DNA from: Cytobacillus firmus
GTDB taxonomy: Bacteria > Bacillota > Bacilli > Bacillales > Cytobacillaceae
Direction: 5' to 3'
Length of the DNA stretch: 64,000 nucleotides
NCBI RefSeq assembly: GCF_023657595.1
Contig: NZ_CP098323.1
Coordinates: 4,612,001-4,676,000 of the forward strand
Positions 25,597 through 34,590 of this stretch are shown one piece after another. The position numbers and the translations under genes were made by a program. Under the pieces are notes generated by a model. It did not search any database and was not told the origin of the DNA. It worked only from the letters and a program-made list of their open reading frames with translations. Within the stretch, counting starts at the first letter, position 1. Each line of letters begins with the position of its first letter.

Positions 25597-26055
25597 ATGT
25601 TTTTTGATAAGAAAGTTACTTTATTTAACTTAGAAGCATGCGACCGCCAGGATGCATTGCGGCAAATGGTGAATTCCCTGCGTGCAGAGAACTTAGTGGC
25701 AGCTTCTTTTGAACAAGGAATCTTAGAGCGTGAGGAATCTTTTCCAACTGGTTTAGCAGTGAAACCATTCGGGGTGGCTATTCCCCATACAGATGCAGAT
25801 AAAGTCATAAGTCCGCAAATCGCTTTCGCCTCTCTAAAAAACCCAGTGAAGTTCCTTGTCATGGGCAATAACGCACAAGAAGAGATAGATGTCTCGCTTA
25901 TCTTTATGCTGGCTTTAAAGAATCCAGCAGATCAGCTGGCCATGCTGCAGCGCTTAATGGAGATTCTTCAAGACCAAACTTTACTAACCGAATTTTCTGC
26001 ATGTAAGAACAAAAATGAGTTTGAAGATTTATTAAACAGAATTGGTCTGAAATAA
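25597..26055 (+). CDS. gatA: PTS galactitol/fructose-type subunit IIA
   Basis: This 152-residue EIIA of the fructose-mannitol/galactitol type has its active-site histidine at residue 64 in GVAIPHTDADKV. The start at 25597 is taken instead of 25567 because GGAGGAAGG lies directly before it and the upstream extension overlaps the regulator end. Typical family segments include FPTGLAVKPFGVAIPH and NNAQEEIDVSLIFMLALKNPADQLAML. It donates phosphate to the separate IIB protein encoded at the operon end. The neighbouring IIC and IIB are of the galactitol class, so the name gatA follows context; the actual polyol is not known. Confidence 0.9.
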   Translation: MFFDKKVTLFNLEACDRQDALRQMVNSLRAENLVAASFEQGILEREESFPTGLAVKPFGVAIPHTDADKVISPQIAFASLKNPVKFLVMGNNAQEEIDVSLIFMLALKNPADQLAMLQRLMEILQDQTLLTEFSACKNKNEFEDLLNRIGLK

Positions 26056-26085
26056 CTTTTCAGACAATAAAAAAGGGGGATTTAA

Positions 26086-27444
26086 ATGTCGGTTTTACAA
26101 TGGTTTGTTGACCTTGGTGCCAGCGTAATGCTTCCAATTCTTTTGTTTATCTTTGGGATTGTGTTAGGAACAAAGCCTTCAAAAGCTTTTAAAGCTGGAT
26201 TAACCGTCGGCATTGGCTTTATTGGGCTGAATCTTGTAATAGGGCTGTTAACCAGCAGCTTAGGACCTGCAGCAAAGGCCATGGTTGATAATTTTGGTTT
26301 CCAGCTTGACACCATAGATGTAGGATGGCCGGCTGCGGCTGCCATTTCTTATGGTACCGCTTTAGGAAGTTTGGCAATTCCTTTGGGAATTGGCTTAAAT
26401 GTAGTCTTATTGATTACCGGCCTGACAAAAACGCTGGACGTTGATATCTGGGATTATTGGCACTGTGCTTTCACAGGATCTCTAGTGTATGCCTTGACAG
26501 GAAACTTCGCTCTTGGCTTATATACAATCGCCATTCATTTAGTTGTCATTTTCTTCTTAGGGGATTTAATTGCAAAGGATATTGAAAAGTTCTATGGTTT
26601 TCCAAAAATCACTTTCCCTCACGGGGCCTCTGCACCATCTTATCTTGTAGCAAAACCTTTAAACTGGGTGTTTGATCGAATTCCCGGCTTTAATAAATTA
26701 GAAGCTAATCCTGAGACCATCCAAAAAAGATTAGGAATATTCGGGGATTCGACTGTAATGGGTGTATTAATCGGTATCGTGATTGGATTCCTGGCAGGAT
26801 ATAATGCGAAGGAAGTTATGCAGCTTGCTGTACAAACTGGTGCCGTGATGATGTTAATGCCCCGCATGGTTTCACTGCTTATGGAAGGGCTTGCCCCGAT
26901 CTCTGAAGCAGCCAGTGACTTTGTCAGAAAACGCATGCCGGGCCGTGACCTTTATATTGGTATGGACAGTGCATTATCGGTAGGTCATCCCGCTGTTTTA
27001 TCAGCCTCATTAATTATTGTGCCAATTACATTGTTTTTAGCGGTCATTTTGCCTGGAAATACAGTCTTGCCGTTTGGCGATTTGGCAACCATACCATTCT
27101 TAGTTTGCTTAATGACTCCAGTATTTAGAGGAAATATTATCAGAACTGTTGTCGCCGGAACCCTTTATATGGCAGTAGGTCTGCTTATCGCTTCTTGGGC
27201 TGCTCCTTTAATCACTGATTCCGCTATTGCAGCAAATTTTGATATGGCCGGAAATTCCAGTATCTCTGCCCTTGTTGACGGAGCTGTATGGACAACATTT
27301 ATCTTTGTTGGCCTTGCTAAGGTGCTCAACTGGACAGGAATAACGCTTATAGGTTTAGTCGCCTTTGGAGGTTTGATTTACTTGAATAAGATCAAGCCAA
27401 AACGTGAGGCGAAACTTAATAATGATAGCGGAGTCGGTTTATAA
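26086..27444 (+). CDS. gatC: PTS galactitol-type subunit IIC
   Basis: This 452-residue integral membrane protein is the galactitol-class IIC permease. Its first half holds FIFGIVLGTKPSKAFKAGLTVGIGFIGLNL and YGTALGSLAIPLGIGLNVVLL, and the later part has GDSTVMGVLIGIVIGFLAGY and SVGHPAVLSASLIIVPITLFLAVILPGN, all usual for GatC. About ten to twelve hydrophobic segments are seen. The basic, polar C-terminus is short. It lies 30 bp after IIA. The uptake role is sure; the substrate could be galactitol, another hexitol or pentitol, and the linked class II aldolase/epimerase gene argues for a pentose-like or ketose-phosphate route. Confidence 0.92.
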   Translation: MSVLQWFVDLGASVMLPILLFIFGIVLGTKPSKAFKAGLTVGIGFIGLNLVIGLLTSSLGPAAKAMVDNFGFQLDTIDVGWPAAAAISYGTALGSLAIPLGIGLNVVLLITGLTKTLDVDIWDYWHCAFTGSLVYALTGNFALGLYTIAIHLVVIFFLGDLIAKDIEKFYGFPKITFPHGASAPSYLVAKPLNWVFDRIPGFNKLEANPETIQKRLGIFGDSTVMGVLIGIVIGFLAGYNAKEVMQLAVQTGAVMMLMPRMVSLLMEGLAPISEAASDFVRKRMPGRDLYIGMDSALSVGHPAVLSASLIIVPITLFLAVILPGNTVLPFGDLATIPFLVCLMTPVFRGNIIRTVVAGTLYMAVGLLIASWAAPLITDSAIAANFDMAGNSSISALVDGAVWTTFIFVGLAKVLNWTGITLIGLVAFGGLIYLNKIKPKREAKLNNDSGVGL

Positions 27445-27473
27445 CATTACCCTGATTGAAGAAGGTGATCTAT

Positions 27474-28142
27474 ATGTATCAGGTTTGGAAACAATTAGTA
27501 TGCGATGCAAACAAGACATTAAAAGAATTGCAGCTTGTCAAATGGACCAGCGGAAATGTCAGTTATAGAGATAAAGAGAGTAATAATGTAATCATTAAAC
27601 CAAGCGGCGTCCACTTTGATGTTCTAAAGCCAGAGGATATGGTTGTACTCGATCTTGATGGAAATGTTGTGGAGGGGCGGCTGAAGCCTTCAGTAGATAC
27701 CGCCAGCCACTTATTTGTTTATCGGAGACGTGACGATATTCACAGCATTGTCCATACCCATTCACCGTATGCTACCAGCTTTGCAATAAGAGGGTTAGGA
27801 ATTCCTTCGTATACCACAACAGCTGCCAATATGTTTAAAGAAGGTGTCCCCTGCTCAGATTATGCAGCGATTGGTGAAGATGAAGTCGGCAAGCAAATTA
27901 TTAACCACATTGGGGATGTGCCAGCTGTGCTGCTGCGGAACCATGGAGTCTTTACGGTAGGCAAGGATATTGAAAGTGCACTAAAGGCTGCTGTTCTGCT
28001 GGAAGAAACGGCAGAGTACGCGCATTATGCCACATTGCATGAGCCTGATCTCGCACCACTAAGCAGAGATATTGTTCTTCAATGTTATGGTTTCTATAAA
28101 ACGTCTTATGGCCAAAGCGAAAAAACAAACAATACTATATAA
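27474..28142 (+). CDS. Class II aldolase/epimerase (AraD/FucA family)
   Basis: This 222-residue soluble enzyme is of the class II aldolase/adducin family, which contains L-ribulose-5-phosphate 4-epimerase and L-fuculose-phosphate aldolase. Family marks are WTSGNVSYRD, IIKPSGVHFDVL, the zinc-binding HTHSPYATSFA, and LLRNHGVFTVGKDIESAL, where the last His completes the metal site. The start at 27474 is chosen over 27456 because AAGAAGGTGAT lies immediately upstream. The gene sits between the IIC and IIB genes, so its substrate is presumably the phosphorylated sugar made by this PTS. Epimerase and aldolase members cannot be told apart by eye; lengths near 225-235 are compatible with both. Confidence 0.85.
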   Translation: MYQVWKQLVCDANKTLKELQLVKWTSGNVSYRDKESNNVIIKPSGVHFDVLKPEDMVVLDLDGNVVEGRLKPSVDTASHLFVYRRRDDIHSIVHTHSPYATSFAIRGLGIPSYTTTAANMFKEGVPCSDYAAIGEDEVGKQIINHIGDVPAVLLRNHGVFTVGKDIESALKAAVLLEETAEYAHYATLHEPDLAPLSRDIVLQCYGFYKTSYGQSEKTNNTI

Positions 28143-28157
28143 AAGGGTGAGGAAAAA

Positions 28158-28442
28158 ATGAAAAAATTATTAATTATGTGCGGAACAGGAATTGCTACAT
28201 CAACAATTGTAACTGGAAAAGTTAAATCCTGGCTGGAAGAAAACAACCTGCAAACGAAAGTAAAGTTATTTCAATCTAAAATCAGCGAAGAACTCGGCCG
28301 GATTGATGAGTATGATATCATCGTATCCACTACACTTGTTCCAGATAATATTAAAAGCAAGGTCATTGATGGTGTCCCTTTATTGACAGGCATTGGCAAA
28401 GAGGACATGTTTGAGAAAATTAAAGAGCAAATTCTAGCATAA
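28158..28442 (+). CDS. gatB: PTS galactitol-type subunit IIB
   Basis: This 94-residue cytoplasmic IIB has the phospho-cysteine at residue 8 (KLLIMCGTGIATSTIV), the standard galactitol IIB pattern. LPDNIKS-type and VPLLTGIG motifs follow. It starts 15 bp after the aldolase gene, with GGTGAGG as its ribosome site, and ends before a near-perfect terminator. With IIA and IIC encoded upstream, the three-part transporter is complete. No kinase or dehydrogenase is present in this operon, so the next catabolic steps depend on genes elsewhere. Confidence 0.92.
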   Translation: MKKLLIMCGTGIATSTIVTGKVKSWLEENNLQTKVKLFQSKISEELGRIDEYDIIVSTTLVPDNIKSKVIDGVPLLTGIGKEDMFEKIKEQILA

Positions 28443-28466
28443 TATATAGAGAATAATAACCTATTA

Positions 28467-28514
28467 AAAACATAAGAGACACCTGCATTTCAATGCAGGT
28501 GTCTCTTATGTTTT
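28467..28514. terminator. Strong bidirectional terminator (22-bp perfect stem)
   Basis: Two 22-base arms (28467-28488 and 28493-28514) are perfectly complementary around a TTCA loop, with A and T runs at either end. It ends both the galactitol-type operon (rightward) and the MmsA gene (leftward). Confidence 0.95.
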
Positions 28515-28518
28515 ATTC

Positions 28519-29976
28519 CTACCAGCGTGCAGTCAGCATCTTTCTTCTTGTATAGAATTCCACTCCATCCGTCCCGTTTGCGTGGAGGTCTCCGTAGAAG
28601 GAGTTTTTCCAGCCGGAGAATGGGAAGAAGGCCATTGGCGCCGGTACTCCAATGTTCACTCCGAGCATGCCGACCTCGATGTTTTCTCTGAAGTAGCGGA
28701 CGCTGCTTCCGCTGTCAGTGAATAGGCATGCACCGTTTCCGAAGTCGGATTTGTTCGTAAGCTCGATTGCTTCTTCCAGATTTTTTACACGCACAACAGA
28801 AAGTACCGGTGCGAAAATTTCTTCTTTCCAGATTTTCATTGATGGATCCACATTATCAAAAATCGTTGGTCCGATGAAGTAGCCGTTTTCGTGGTATGCT
28901 TCGTCTTTGCGGCCATCACGGACAAGTTTTGCTCCTTCTTTTTCGCCAATTTCAATGTAATTGCTTGTGCGTTCCTTGTTTTCCTGGCGGATGACTGGGC
29001 CAAGGAATACATTTTCATCCAAGCCGTTACCGATTGTCAGCTGACTCGCCTGTTCATTTAATCTCGCAACAAGCTCGTCGGCAATGGAATCCACGGCTAC
29101 TACTACAGAGCAGGCCATGCACCGTTCACCAGCTGAACCGTATGCAGCAGCGATAATTTCCTTAACCGCTCCATCAAGGTCTGCATCAGGCAGCACGATT
29201 GAGTGGTTCTTGGCACCAGCCAGCGCCTGAACGCGTTTGCCTTTTGCTGTTGCAGATTTATAGATATATTCGGCAACAGGCTGGGAGCCAACGAATGAAA
29301 TTGCCGGAACATCCTTATGGTCGATCAGGCTGTTTACCACGTCATGCGCGCCATGAACAATATTGAATACGCCAGCTGGAAGGCCCGCTTCTGTGAACAG
29401 CTCTGCCAGACGGTTAGCAAGGATTGGTGTTCTCTCAGATGGCTTTAATACAAATGTGTTGCCGCATGCAATCGCTAGCGGAAACATCCAGCAGGGAACC
29501 ATCATCGGGAAGTTGAAAGGCGTGATGCCGCCAATGACACCTACAGGGTAGCGGTACATGCCTGATTCAATATTGGTCGCAATATCAGGAAGCTGCTTGC
29601 CCATCATGAGAGATGGAGCACCTGCAGCGAATTCCACACATTCAATTCCGCGCTGCACCTCGCCATAGGCTTCTTTATAATTTTTGCCGTTTTCTTGTGT
29701 AATCAACTTTGCCAGCTCGTCCCAGTTATCTATTAAAAGCTGCTGGTATTTAAATAGAATTCTCGCTCTTTTTGGCACTGGCGTTTTACTCCAGACTTTA
29801 AAAGCTTCCTTGGCAGCCTGTACAGCATTGTCGACATCTTCACGTGTAGAAATCGGTGTGCGGGCAAGCTCCTCGCCTGTTGCCGGATTTGGCACCACTT
29901 CAAATTTATCAGTATTGGCGTCCACCCATTCGCCATTGATAAAGTTTTTTAATACCGTTGTTGTTGTCGCTGTCAT
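28519..29976 (-). CDS. mmsA: CoA-acylating (methyl)malonate-semialdehyde dehydrogenase
   Basis: This 485-residue enzyme oxidises malonate semialdehyde to acetyl-CoA or methylmalonate semialdehyde to propionyl-CoA, with NAD+ and CoA and loss of CO2. Motifs include [26 protein letters not shown], the N-terminal [20 protein letters not shown] and the catalytic [13 protein letters not shown], where the first Cys is the nucleophile. It ends with [19 protein letters not shown], diagnostic for MmsA/IolA against ordinary aldehyde dehydrogenases. It lies 21 bp downstream of the GntP permease and shares its transcript. Since an Fe-alcohol dehydrogenase lies upstream, a two-step oxidation of a hydroxy acid to an acyl-CoA is a reasonable reading. 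No inositol genes are nearby, so an iol role is unlikely. Confidence 0.9.
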   Translation of the reverse strand: MTATTTTVLKNFINGEWVDANTDKFEVVPNPATGEELARTPISTREDVDNAVQAAKEAFKVWSKTPVPKRARILFKYQQLLIDNWDELAKLITQENGKNYKEAYGEVQRGIECVEFAAGAPSLMMGKQLPDIATNIESGMYRYPVGVIGGITPFNFPMMVPCWMFPLAIACGNTFVLKPSERTPILANRLAELFTEAGLPAGVFNIVHGAHDVVNSLIDHKDVPAISFVGSQPVAEYIYKSATAKGKRVQALAGAKNHSIVLPDADLDGAVKEIIAAAYGSAGERCMACSVVVAVDSIADELVARLNEQASQLTIGNGLDENVFLGPVIRQENKERTSNYIEIGEKEGAKLVRDGRKDEAYHENGYFIGPTIFDNVDPSMKIWKEEIFAPVLSVVRVKNLEEAIELTNKSDFGNGACLFTDSGSSVRYFRENIEVGMLGVNIGVPAPMAFFPFSGWKNSFYGDLHANGTDGVEFYTRRKMLTARW

Positions 29977-29997
29977 AAGTAAAATCCCCTTTCGAAA

Positions 29998-31347
29998 TCA
30001 AAAGATTGAATATAAGAATATTGCCAGGAATAGTACAGCCGTTGGCATTGCTACACTTAGAATGAATATTGGCCAATAGGAGCGTTTATGGGTTTCTCCG
30101 CATATCGCCCGGATTGTTGTCACGACATAGCCATTATGCGGCAGTGAGTCCAGTCCGCCGGATGCAAGGGCTGAAATTCTATGCATGGCACCAGGGTCCA
30201 GTCCTTGCGACAGATACATTGGCGCCAGAATCGGCAGCGCAATGCCTAAGCCGCCTGATGCCGACCCGGTAATACCGCATATCAGGGTAACGGCAATCCC
30301 CAGTCCCATTAACGGCGGTCCCGGGATATTTACCAGTGCATCTACAAAGGTGTCAAACGCAGCAACCTGAGCCGCAACACTTCCGAAGCCTACAACCGCA
30401 CATGTATTAGCTGCGGCAACTAAAGCATCCTGGGCACCCTTGGCAAGCGCCTCCCAGAATCCGACTAAATATTTCATCATCAGCACACATGCCAGAATGA
30501 TGCCGCTTGTCAGAGAGATCAATGCGGCCGCCGTCGAAGAAGTGAAGTTAGCAGCCGTATTTAAAATCGCAATTACTGACGCCAGCGGTAAGATGGCCAT
30601 AATCACATGAGGATAATCCTTCCCTGCCGGAGCAGCATTTGGCCTTTGCATGGACAGCTCCGATTCAAGAGCTGCTGCCGTCTCATTGGCACCCGACGGC
30701 TGGTTTGGCAATGAGAAAACCTCGCCATTTTTAACTGCTTTTTTCACCATTCGGCTAAGCAGAATACCGCCTATTATCATTATCAAAAGGGCCATTAACA
30801 CCCCGATGATTCCGCCTGCTGTCGGCTTTGTTCCGAAAAACTCGGTCGGAATCAGGTTTTGGATCTCCGGCGAGCCCGGTGCTGTCATCGTAAAGGAGAT
30901 GGATCCGAACACCAATGCCGCCGGGATAAAACGATGCGGCAGGTTGGCCACTTTAAATAGTGACACAGCAATTGGATAAACGGCGAAGCCTACAACAAAC
31001 AGGCTGACGCCTCCGTAAGTCATGATGGCTGCTGCCGCCACGACTGCAAATACCGCTCTTGATGGCCCAAGTGTATCCTTGACCCAATTCGCAATGCTGT
31101 CAGCCGCCTTGGTTACCTGCATGATTTTTCCGAATATGGCTCCCAATAAAAAGATGAGGAACCACGAGTAAAAATAGCCTGTAAAGCCTGTCATGTAATG
31201 CTCTGTCAGGGCTGTCTCAAGGTTAAGCCCTCCTGTCAGAGCAACCACAACTGCACTGATGATCGCGGCGATAATAATATTTACGCCTTTCATAGTTAAA
31301 TACATTAATAGAAGCAGTGAAGCGATTAACCCCAGCATTCCAATCAT
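29998..31347 (-). CDS. GntP-family permease (sigma-54 operon)
   Basis: This 449-residue permease is of the gluconate/H+ symporter (GntP) family, with about twelve hydrophobic segments. Signatures are GFTGYFYSWFLIFLLGAIFGKIM, the glycine-rich TYGGVSLFVVGFAVYPIAVSLF, APGSPEIQNLIPTEFFGT and GITGSASGGLGIALPILAPMYL, then ASGGLDSLPHNGYVVTTIRAICG. It is co-transcribed with the Fe-alcohol dehydrogenase (15 bp upstream) and MmsA. The family imports hydroxy acids and similar small acids. A hydroxy acid that can give malonate or methylmalonate semialdehyde, such as 3-hydroxypropionate, would be consistent, but this is inference. A second GntP permease is encoded at 35332-36642. Confidence 0.88.
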   Translation of the reverse strand: MIGMLGLIASLLLLMYLTMKGVNIIIAAIISAVVVALTGGLNLETALTEHYMTGFTGYFYSWFLIFLLGAIFGKIMQVTKAADSIANWVKDTLGPSRAVFAVVAAAAIMTYGGVSLFVVGFAVYPIAVSLFKVANLPHRFIPAALVFGSISFTMTAPGSPEIQNLIPTEFFGTKPTAGGIIGVLMALLIMIIGGILLSRMVKKAVKNGEVFSLPNQPSGANETAAALESELSMQRPNAAPAGKDYPHVIMAILPLASVIAILNTAANFTSSTAAALISLTSGIILACVLMMKYLVGFWEALAKGAQDALVAAANTCAVVGFGSVAAQVAAFDTFVDALVNIPGPPLMGLGIAVTLICGITGSASGGLGIALPILAPMYLSQGLDPGAMHRISALASGGLDSLPHNGYVVTTIRAICGETHKRSYWPIFILSVAMPTAVLFLAIFLYSIF

Positions 31348-31362
31348 CTGTGTGTCCCCCTG

Positions 31363-32559
31363 TTACACTTTCTCGGTTTCAGAGGAAAACTGATAATCGT
31401 AACAAACATGGTAAAGCTCTTCGAGTTCGCTCTTAGCCGGAACTCTTGGATTGTTGCCGGGGCTGCCGCTGTCGATGGCGTCGTCTGCCATTTTGCCAAC
31501 CGCATTCGTAAAGGCTTCCTCGTCTATTCCCCATCCTCTTAAGTTAGGAATATTTAATTTCCCGCAAAGCTCTTTGACGGATTGAACAGCCACTTCTGCA
31601 GCTTCTTCATTGGTAAGGCTTTCATTTTCTGGCTGAAAAACTCTTCCTATGTCCGCTAAACGGTCCACACATGCTTCCTGGCTGAACTCAAGAACAGCCG
31701 GCAGAAGCATGGCATTTGAGATTCCATGAGGAACATGGAATAATGCGCCGATTGGACGGCTCATTCCATGCACAAGGCATACAGATGCGTTTGAAAACGC
31801 CATTCCAGCCTGCAGGGACCCAAGGCTCATTGCCTCCCTGGCATCGACATTGTCTCCCTCATTGTAAGCGGTTAAAATATTTTTCACGATCAGCTTCATG
31901 GCCGATATTGCTATTGTGTCTGTCATCGGATGTGCCTTTTTGGATAGATATGCTTCAACCGCGTGGCTTAGGGCATCAACCCCGGTTGCGGATGTGACAT
32001 TCTTCGGTGATGAAAATGTAAGCAGCGGATCCACAATTGCCACGCTCGGCATAAAAGCAGGCTGTTTAATCATCATTTTGACATCATTGGATGAATTTGT
32101 GATGACAGTTACATCTGTGGCCTCAGAGCCAGTCCCGGCTGTTGTCGGAATCGCTATATGAGGAACCGGTGCATTCTGGGCCAGTTTCTTTCCTCCCATA
32201 TACTCGCCGATATAGCCGCCATTTGTTGCTAAAACCGCTATGGCTTTTGCCGTATCGATACAGCTGCCGCCTCCTACTGAAATAACCAGGTCACATTGCT
32301 GTTTTTGAAATAGCTCGAGCGCTTCTGCTACATACTCGTCAGTCGGCTCTGATGCTACCCCCAGATAAACCTCACTTTGTACGCCCGCTTCCTGAAGATA
32401 AGTTCTGCATTCACTTACATATCCAAGCTGATCCATTATTTTATCACTGATAATTAACGCGTTTTTCCCTCTAGCCGCCGCTTCAGCACCAACTTTTTCG
32501 GAAGATCCCCTTCCATAAAAAATCGCTTCCGGCACCCGGAAAACTGCTGGTTTCTCCAT
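31363..32559 (-). CDS. Iron-containing alcohol dehydrogenase
   Basis: This 398-residue group III alcohol dehydrogenase shows the NAD-binding SVGGGSCIDTAKAIA, the PTTAGTGSEATDVTV segment and the metal-binding region GVDALSHAVEAYLSKKAHPMTD with LVHGMSRPIGALFHVPHGISN supplying His ligands. The start at 32559 is preferred over GTG 32571 because GGGGTGG lies at proper distance and MEKPAVFRVPEAIFYG is the usual family beginning. It heads the sigma-54-dependent operon, followed by the GntP permease. Members oxidise 1,3-propanediol, 4-hydroxybutyrate, lactaldehyde or 3-hydroxy acids. With MmsA downstream, oxidation of a 3-hydroxy acid to the semialdehyde is the best guess. Confidence 0.88.
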   Translation of the reverse strand: MEKPAVFRVPEAIFYGRGSSEKVGAEAAARGKNALIISDKIMDQLGYVSECRTYLQEAGVQSEVYLGVASEPTDEYVAEALELFQKQQCDLVISVGGGSCIDTAKAIAVLATNGGYIGEYMGGKKLAQNAPVPHIAIPTTAGTGSEATDVTVITNSSNDVKMMIKQPAFMPSVAIVDPLLTFSSPKNVTSATGVDALSHAVEAYLSKKAHPMTDTIAISAMKLIVKNILTAYNEGDNVDAREAMSLGSLQAGMAFSNASVCLVHGMSRPIGALFHVPHGISNAMLLPAVLEFSQEACVDRLADIGRVFQPENESLTNEEAAEVAVQSVKELCGKLNIPNLRGWGIDEEAFTNAVGKMADDAIDSGSPGNNPRVPAKSELEELYHVCYDYQFSSETEKV

Positions 32560-32598
32560 TGGACATTCCACCCCTTTTGTTCTATTACTGCTTATACT

Positions 32599-32615
32599 TG
32601 CAAAGAGCGTGCCAA
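32599..32615 (-). promoter_or_regulatory. Sigma-54 (-24/-12) promoter of the alcohol dehydrogenase operon
   Basis: Read on the minus strand, TTGGCACGCTCTTTGCA matches the sigma-54 consensus with both the GG of the -24 box and the GC of the -12 box at correct spacing. It lies about 40 bp before the alcohol dehydrogenase start and next to an enhancer-binding activator gene. Confidence 0.9.
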
Positions 32616-32655
32616 CTTTGAAACCCAGTAAAGTCAGTGTTTTCTTTCTGTGAAA

Positions 32656-32705
32656 GTGTAGTCACTACACTACAACTGTAGATTTTTTGTAGCGTAATCA
32701 CTACA
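32656..32705. promoter_or_regulatory. Probable upstream activator sites for the sigma-54 regulator
   Basis: A perfect palindrome GTGTAGTCACTACAC (32656-32670) and a second inverted repeat TGTAG-N8-CTACA (32688-32705) lie between the activator gene and its target promoter, some 45-90 bp upstream of the -24 box. The TGTAG/CTACA half-sites recur, as expected for a dimer array. Confidence 0.7.
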
Positions 32706-32711
32706 TTGTCA

Positions 32712-34511
32712 TCAGGTTATTCCATGTTTTTTCAGCTTCTGGTACAGAGTTGTCCGATGAATTCCAAGCAAATCGGCAGCTCTCGATTTATTTCCGCCTG
32801 CTCTTCTTAATGCATCCAGAATAATTTCAGACTCTCTTTGGCTGCCCAGTAATTTAGCTTCCTCAATAGACCCTGCAGCCCGATCCACCTTTTTCAAAGT
32901 GGGTTCCGGCTTTTTCAGCATCTCCGGCAAATGATGATAGTCAATGACCTTCCCATCAACCAGTGTCACCAGCTGTTCCACCGTATTCACCATCTCGCGT
33001 ATATTCCCCCTCCACGGATGCTGGACAAAAGCGTTCACCGCCTCAGATGTAAATAGTTTTCCAGGTACCTGGTACCGCTCACAGATTTCCTTCAAATAAT
33101 GGATTTGCAGGACTGGTATATCCTTTTTCCGTTCCCGCAGCGGAGGGATATGGAGCTGGATGATGTTCAGCCGGTAATAAAGATCCTCCCGGAATTCCCC
33201 GGTTTCAACCATTTGCATAAGATTGCGGTTTGTCGCGGCAATAACTCGCACATTAATCTGATACTTTTTCACACCGCCGACACGTTCAGCTTCCTTTTCC
33301 TGCAGGACCCGCAGCAGCTTGGTCTGCATGACAAGCGGCATCTCTCCGATTTCATCGAGAAAAATCGTGCCGTTGTCTGCAAGCTCAAACTTCCCGGGTT
33401 TGCCGCCTTTTTTCGCCCCGGTAAAGGCGCCTTCTTCATAGCCAAACAGTTCAGACTCGAATAAAGGCTCCGGAATGGCCCCGCAGTTAACACTGATGAA
33501 AGGCCCGGTGGAAAATGGGCTGAGGTGATGGATGCTCTTGGCGAACATTTCTTTTCCCGTCCCGCTTTCTCCTGTTATAAGGACAGTAGCCGCAGTCCTG
33601 GCAGCCTTCCGTGCCAGCCGCTTCACTTCCGTAATTCCTTCACTTGTCCCAATGATCTGGTCAAGGGTGACCCGGCTGTCATTTTCCTTTTTCTTTGTGA
33701 AAAGGTCAGGCTTGGCCTCTTGATTTTCCTGCAGTTTTTCATAGATTTTATAAACTTCTGTGACTCCCTCAAAAATCAGCATTCCGATGGCGCCGGCAAT
33801 CCGTCCTTCCTTCCAGAGGGGAATCCGGTGCACCACCATGTCATGTCCCTGGATGTTCTGCAGAACCCCCCGTTCAGCGATTCCAGTCTTTACAGTCTCG
33901 TGAAGATGTGTGTTATCAATGACCTCTGTGACATGCCTGCCAATTGCATCCTCCCGTTTAATGCCAGTAAAACGGCTATAGGCTTCATTGAATTCCTGCA
34001 GAATGCCGTTTTCATCGACAACCGCTATTCCCTCATAGGCGCTTTCCAAAATGGCGCCAAGTGCATCCTCGGAATTATGCTGCTGCCTCAGCTTATACAG
34101 GTATTTGGAGAGTCCATCCAGGATATCCCTGGCTGTCAGAATACCCAGGAGTTTGCCATCTTCACCCGTGACAGGAAGCTGATCGTATGGAAGCGACATA
34201 ATATCGAGGATAGAATCATCTGGCCGGACAGATGCCTGATTCGATTTGGGAATGCTGCCAATTAAAGCATCACCCGGGTTGCCCTGGGCAAAGTAGTTAA
34301 GCAGCTTCCTGGAAGTGATCATTCCAACCAGATGATTGGTTTCATCTGTGACAGGCAGGCTTTCCAGATGAAGATCCGCCATCATTTTTGAAGCTTCTGC
34401 CAGAGTCTGCCCCGGCTGAATACAAAACGGGCTGGGTGTCATCCAGTTTTTCACTTTAAGGTGCTCATCATTTAGTAAGTCCTCTTTCTTATCAGAAATG
34501 GATTGAGGCAT
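32712..34511 (-). CDS. Sigma-54-dependent enhancer-binding regulator (CBS-PAS-AAA+-Fis)
   Basis: This 599-residue activator of sigma-54 RNA polymerase has an N-terminal CBS pair (about 22-135, VKNWMTPSPFCIQPGQTLAEAS and LPVTGEDGKLLGILTARDIL), a PAS domain (about 150-255, AILESAYEGIAVVDENGIL), an AAA+ domain with Walker A GESGTGKE and the sigma-54 contact motif GAFTGAKKG, and a C-terminal Fis-type HTH (NKSRAADLLGIHRTTLYQKLKK). This is a RocR/AcoR-like arrangement. CBS domains often bind nucleotides, so energy or cofactor sensing may be added to PAS ligand sensing. Its target is the adjacent alcohol dehydrogenase operon, whose promoter carries perfect -24/-12 elements. The gene has a repeat array in its upstream region. 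Confidence 0.9.
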   Translation of the reverse strand: MPQSISDKKEDLLNDEHLKVKNWMTPSPFCIQPGQTLAEASKMMADLHLESLPVTDETNHLVGMITSRKLLNYFAQGNPGDALIGSIPKSNQASVRPDDSILDIMSLPYDQLPVTGEDGKLLGILTARDILDGLSKYLYKLRQQHNSEDALGAILESAYEGIAVVDENGILQEFNEAYSRFTGIKREDAIGRHVTEVIDNTHLHETVKTGIAERGVLQNIQGHDMVVHRIPLWKEGRIAGAIGMLIFEGVTEVYKIYEKLQENQEAKPDLFTKKKENDSRVTLDQIIGTSEGITEVKRLARKAARTAATVLITGESGTGKEMFAKSIHHLSPFSTGPFISVNCGAIPEPLFESELFGYEEGAFTGAKKGGKPGKFELADNGTIFLDEIGEMPLVMQTKLLRVLQEKEAERVGGVKKYQINVRVIAATNRNLMQMVETGEFREDLYYRLNIIQLHIPPLRERKKDIPVLQIHYLKEICERYQVPGKLFTSEAVNAFVQHPWRGNIREMVNTVEQLVTLVDGKVIDYHHLPEMLKKPEPTLKKVDRAAGSIEEAKLLGSQRESEIILDALRRAGGNKSRAADLLGIHRTTLYQKLKKHGIT

Positions 34512-34590
34512 ACGGAACTCCTCCGGTAATTTTAATTTTCTAAATTATAACACTTTTAAAAGATAGATAGGTTCCAGTGTGGTGCCTGAG

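Noticed and set aside
33525..34265. Plus-strand frame of 246 codons inside the sigma-54 activator gene
   Set aside because: It is antisense to a well-supported AAA+ regulator with clear domains, and its translation shows no domain.
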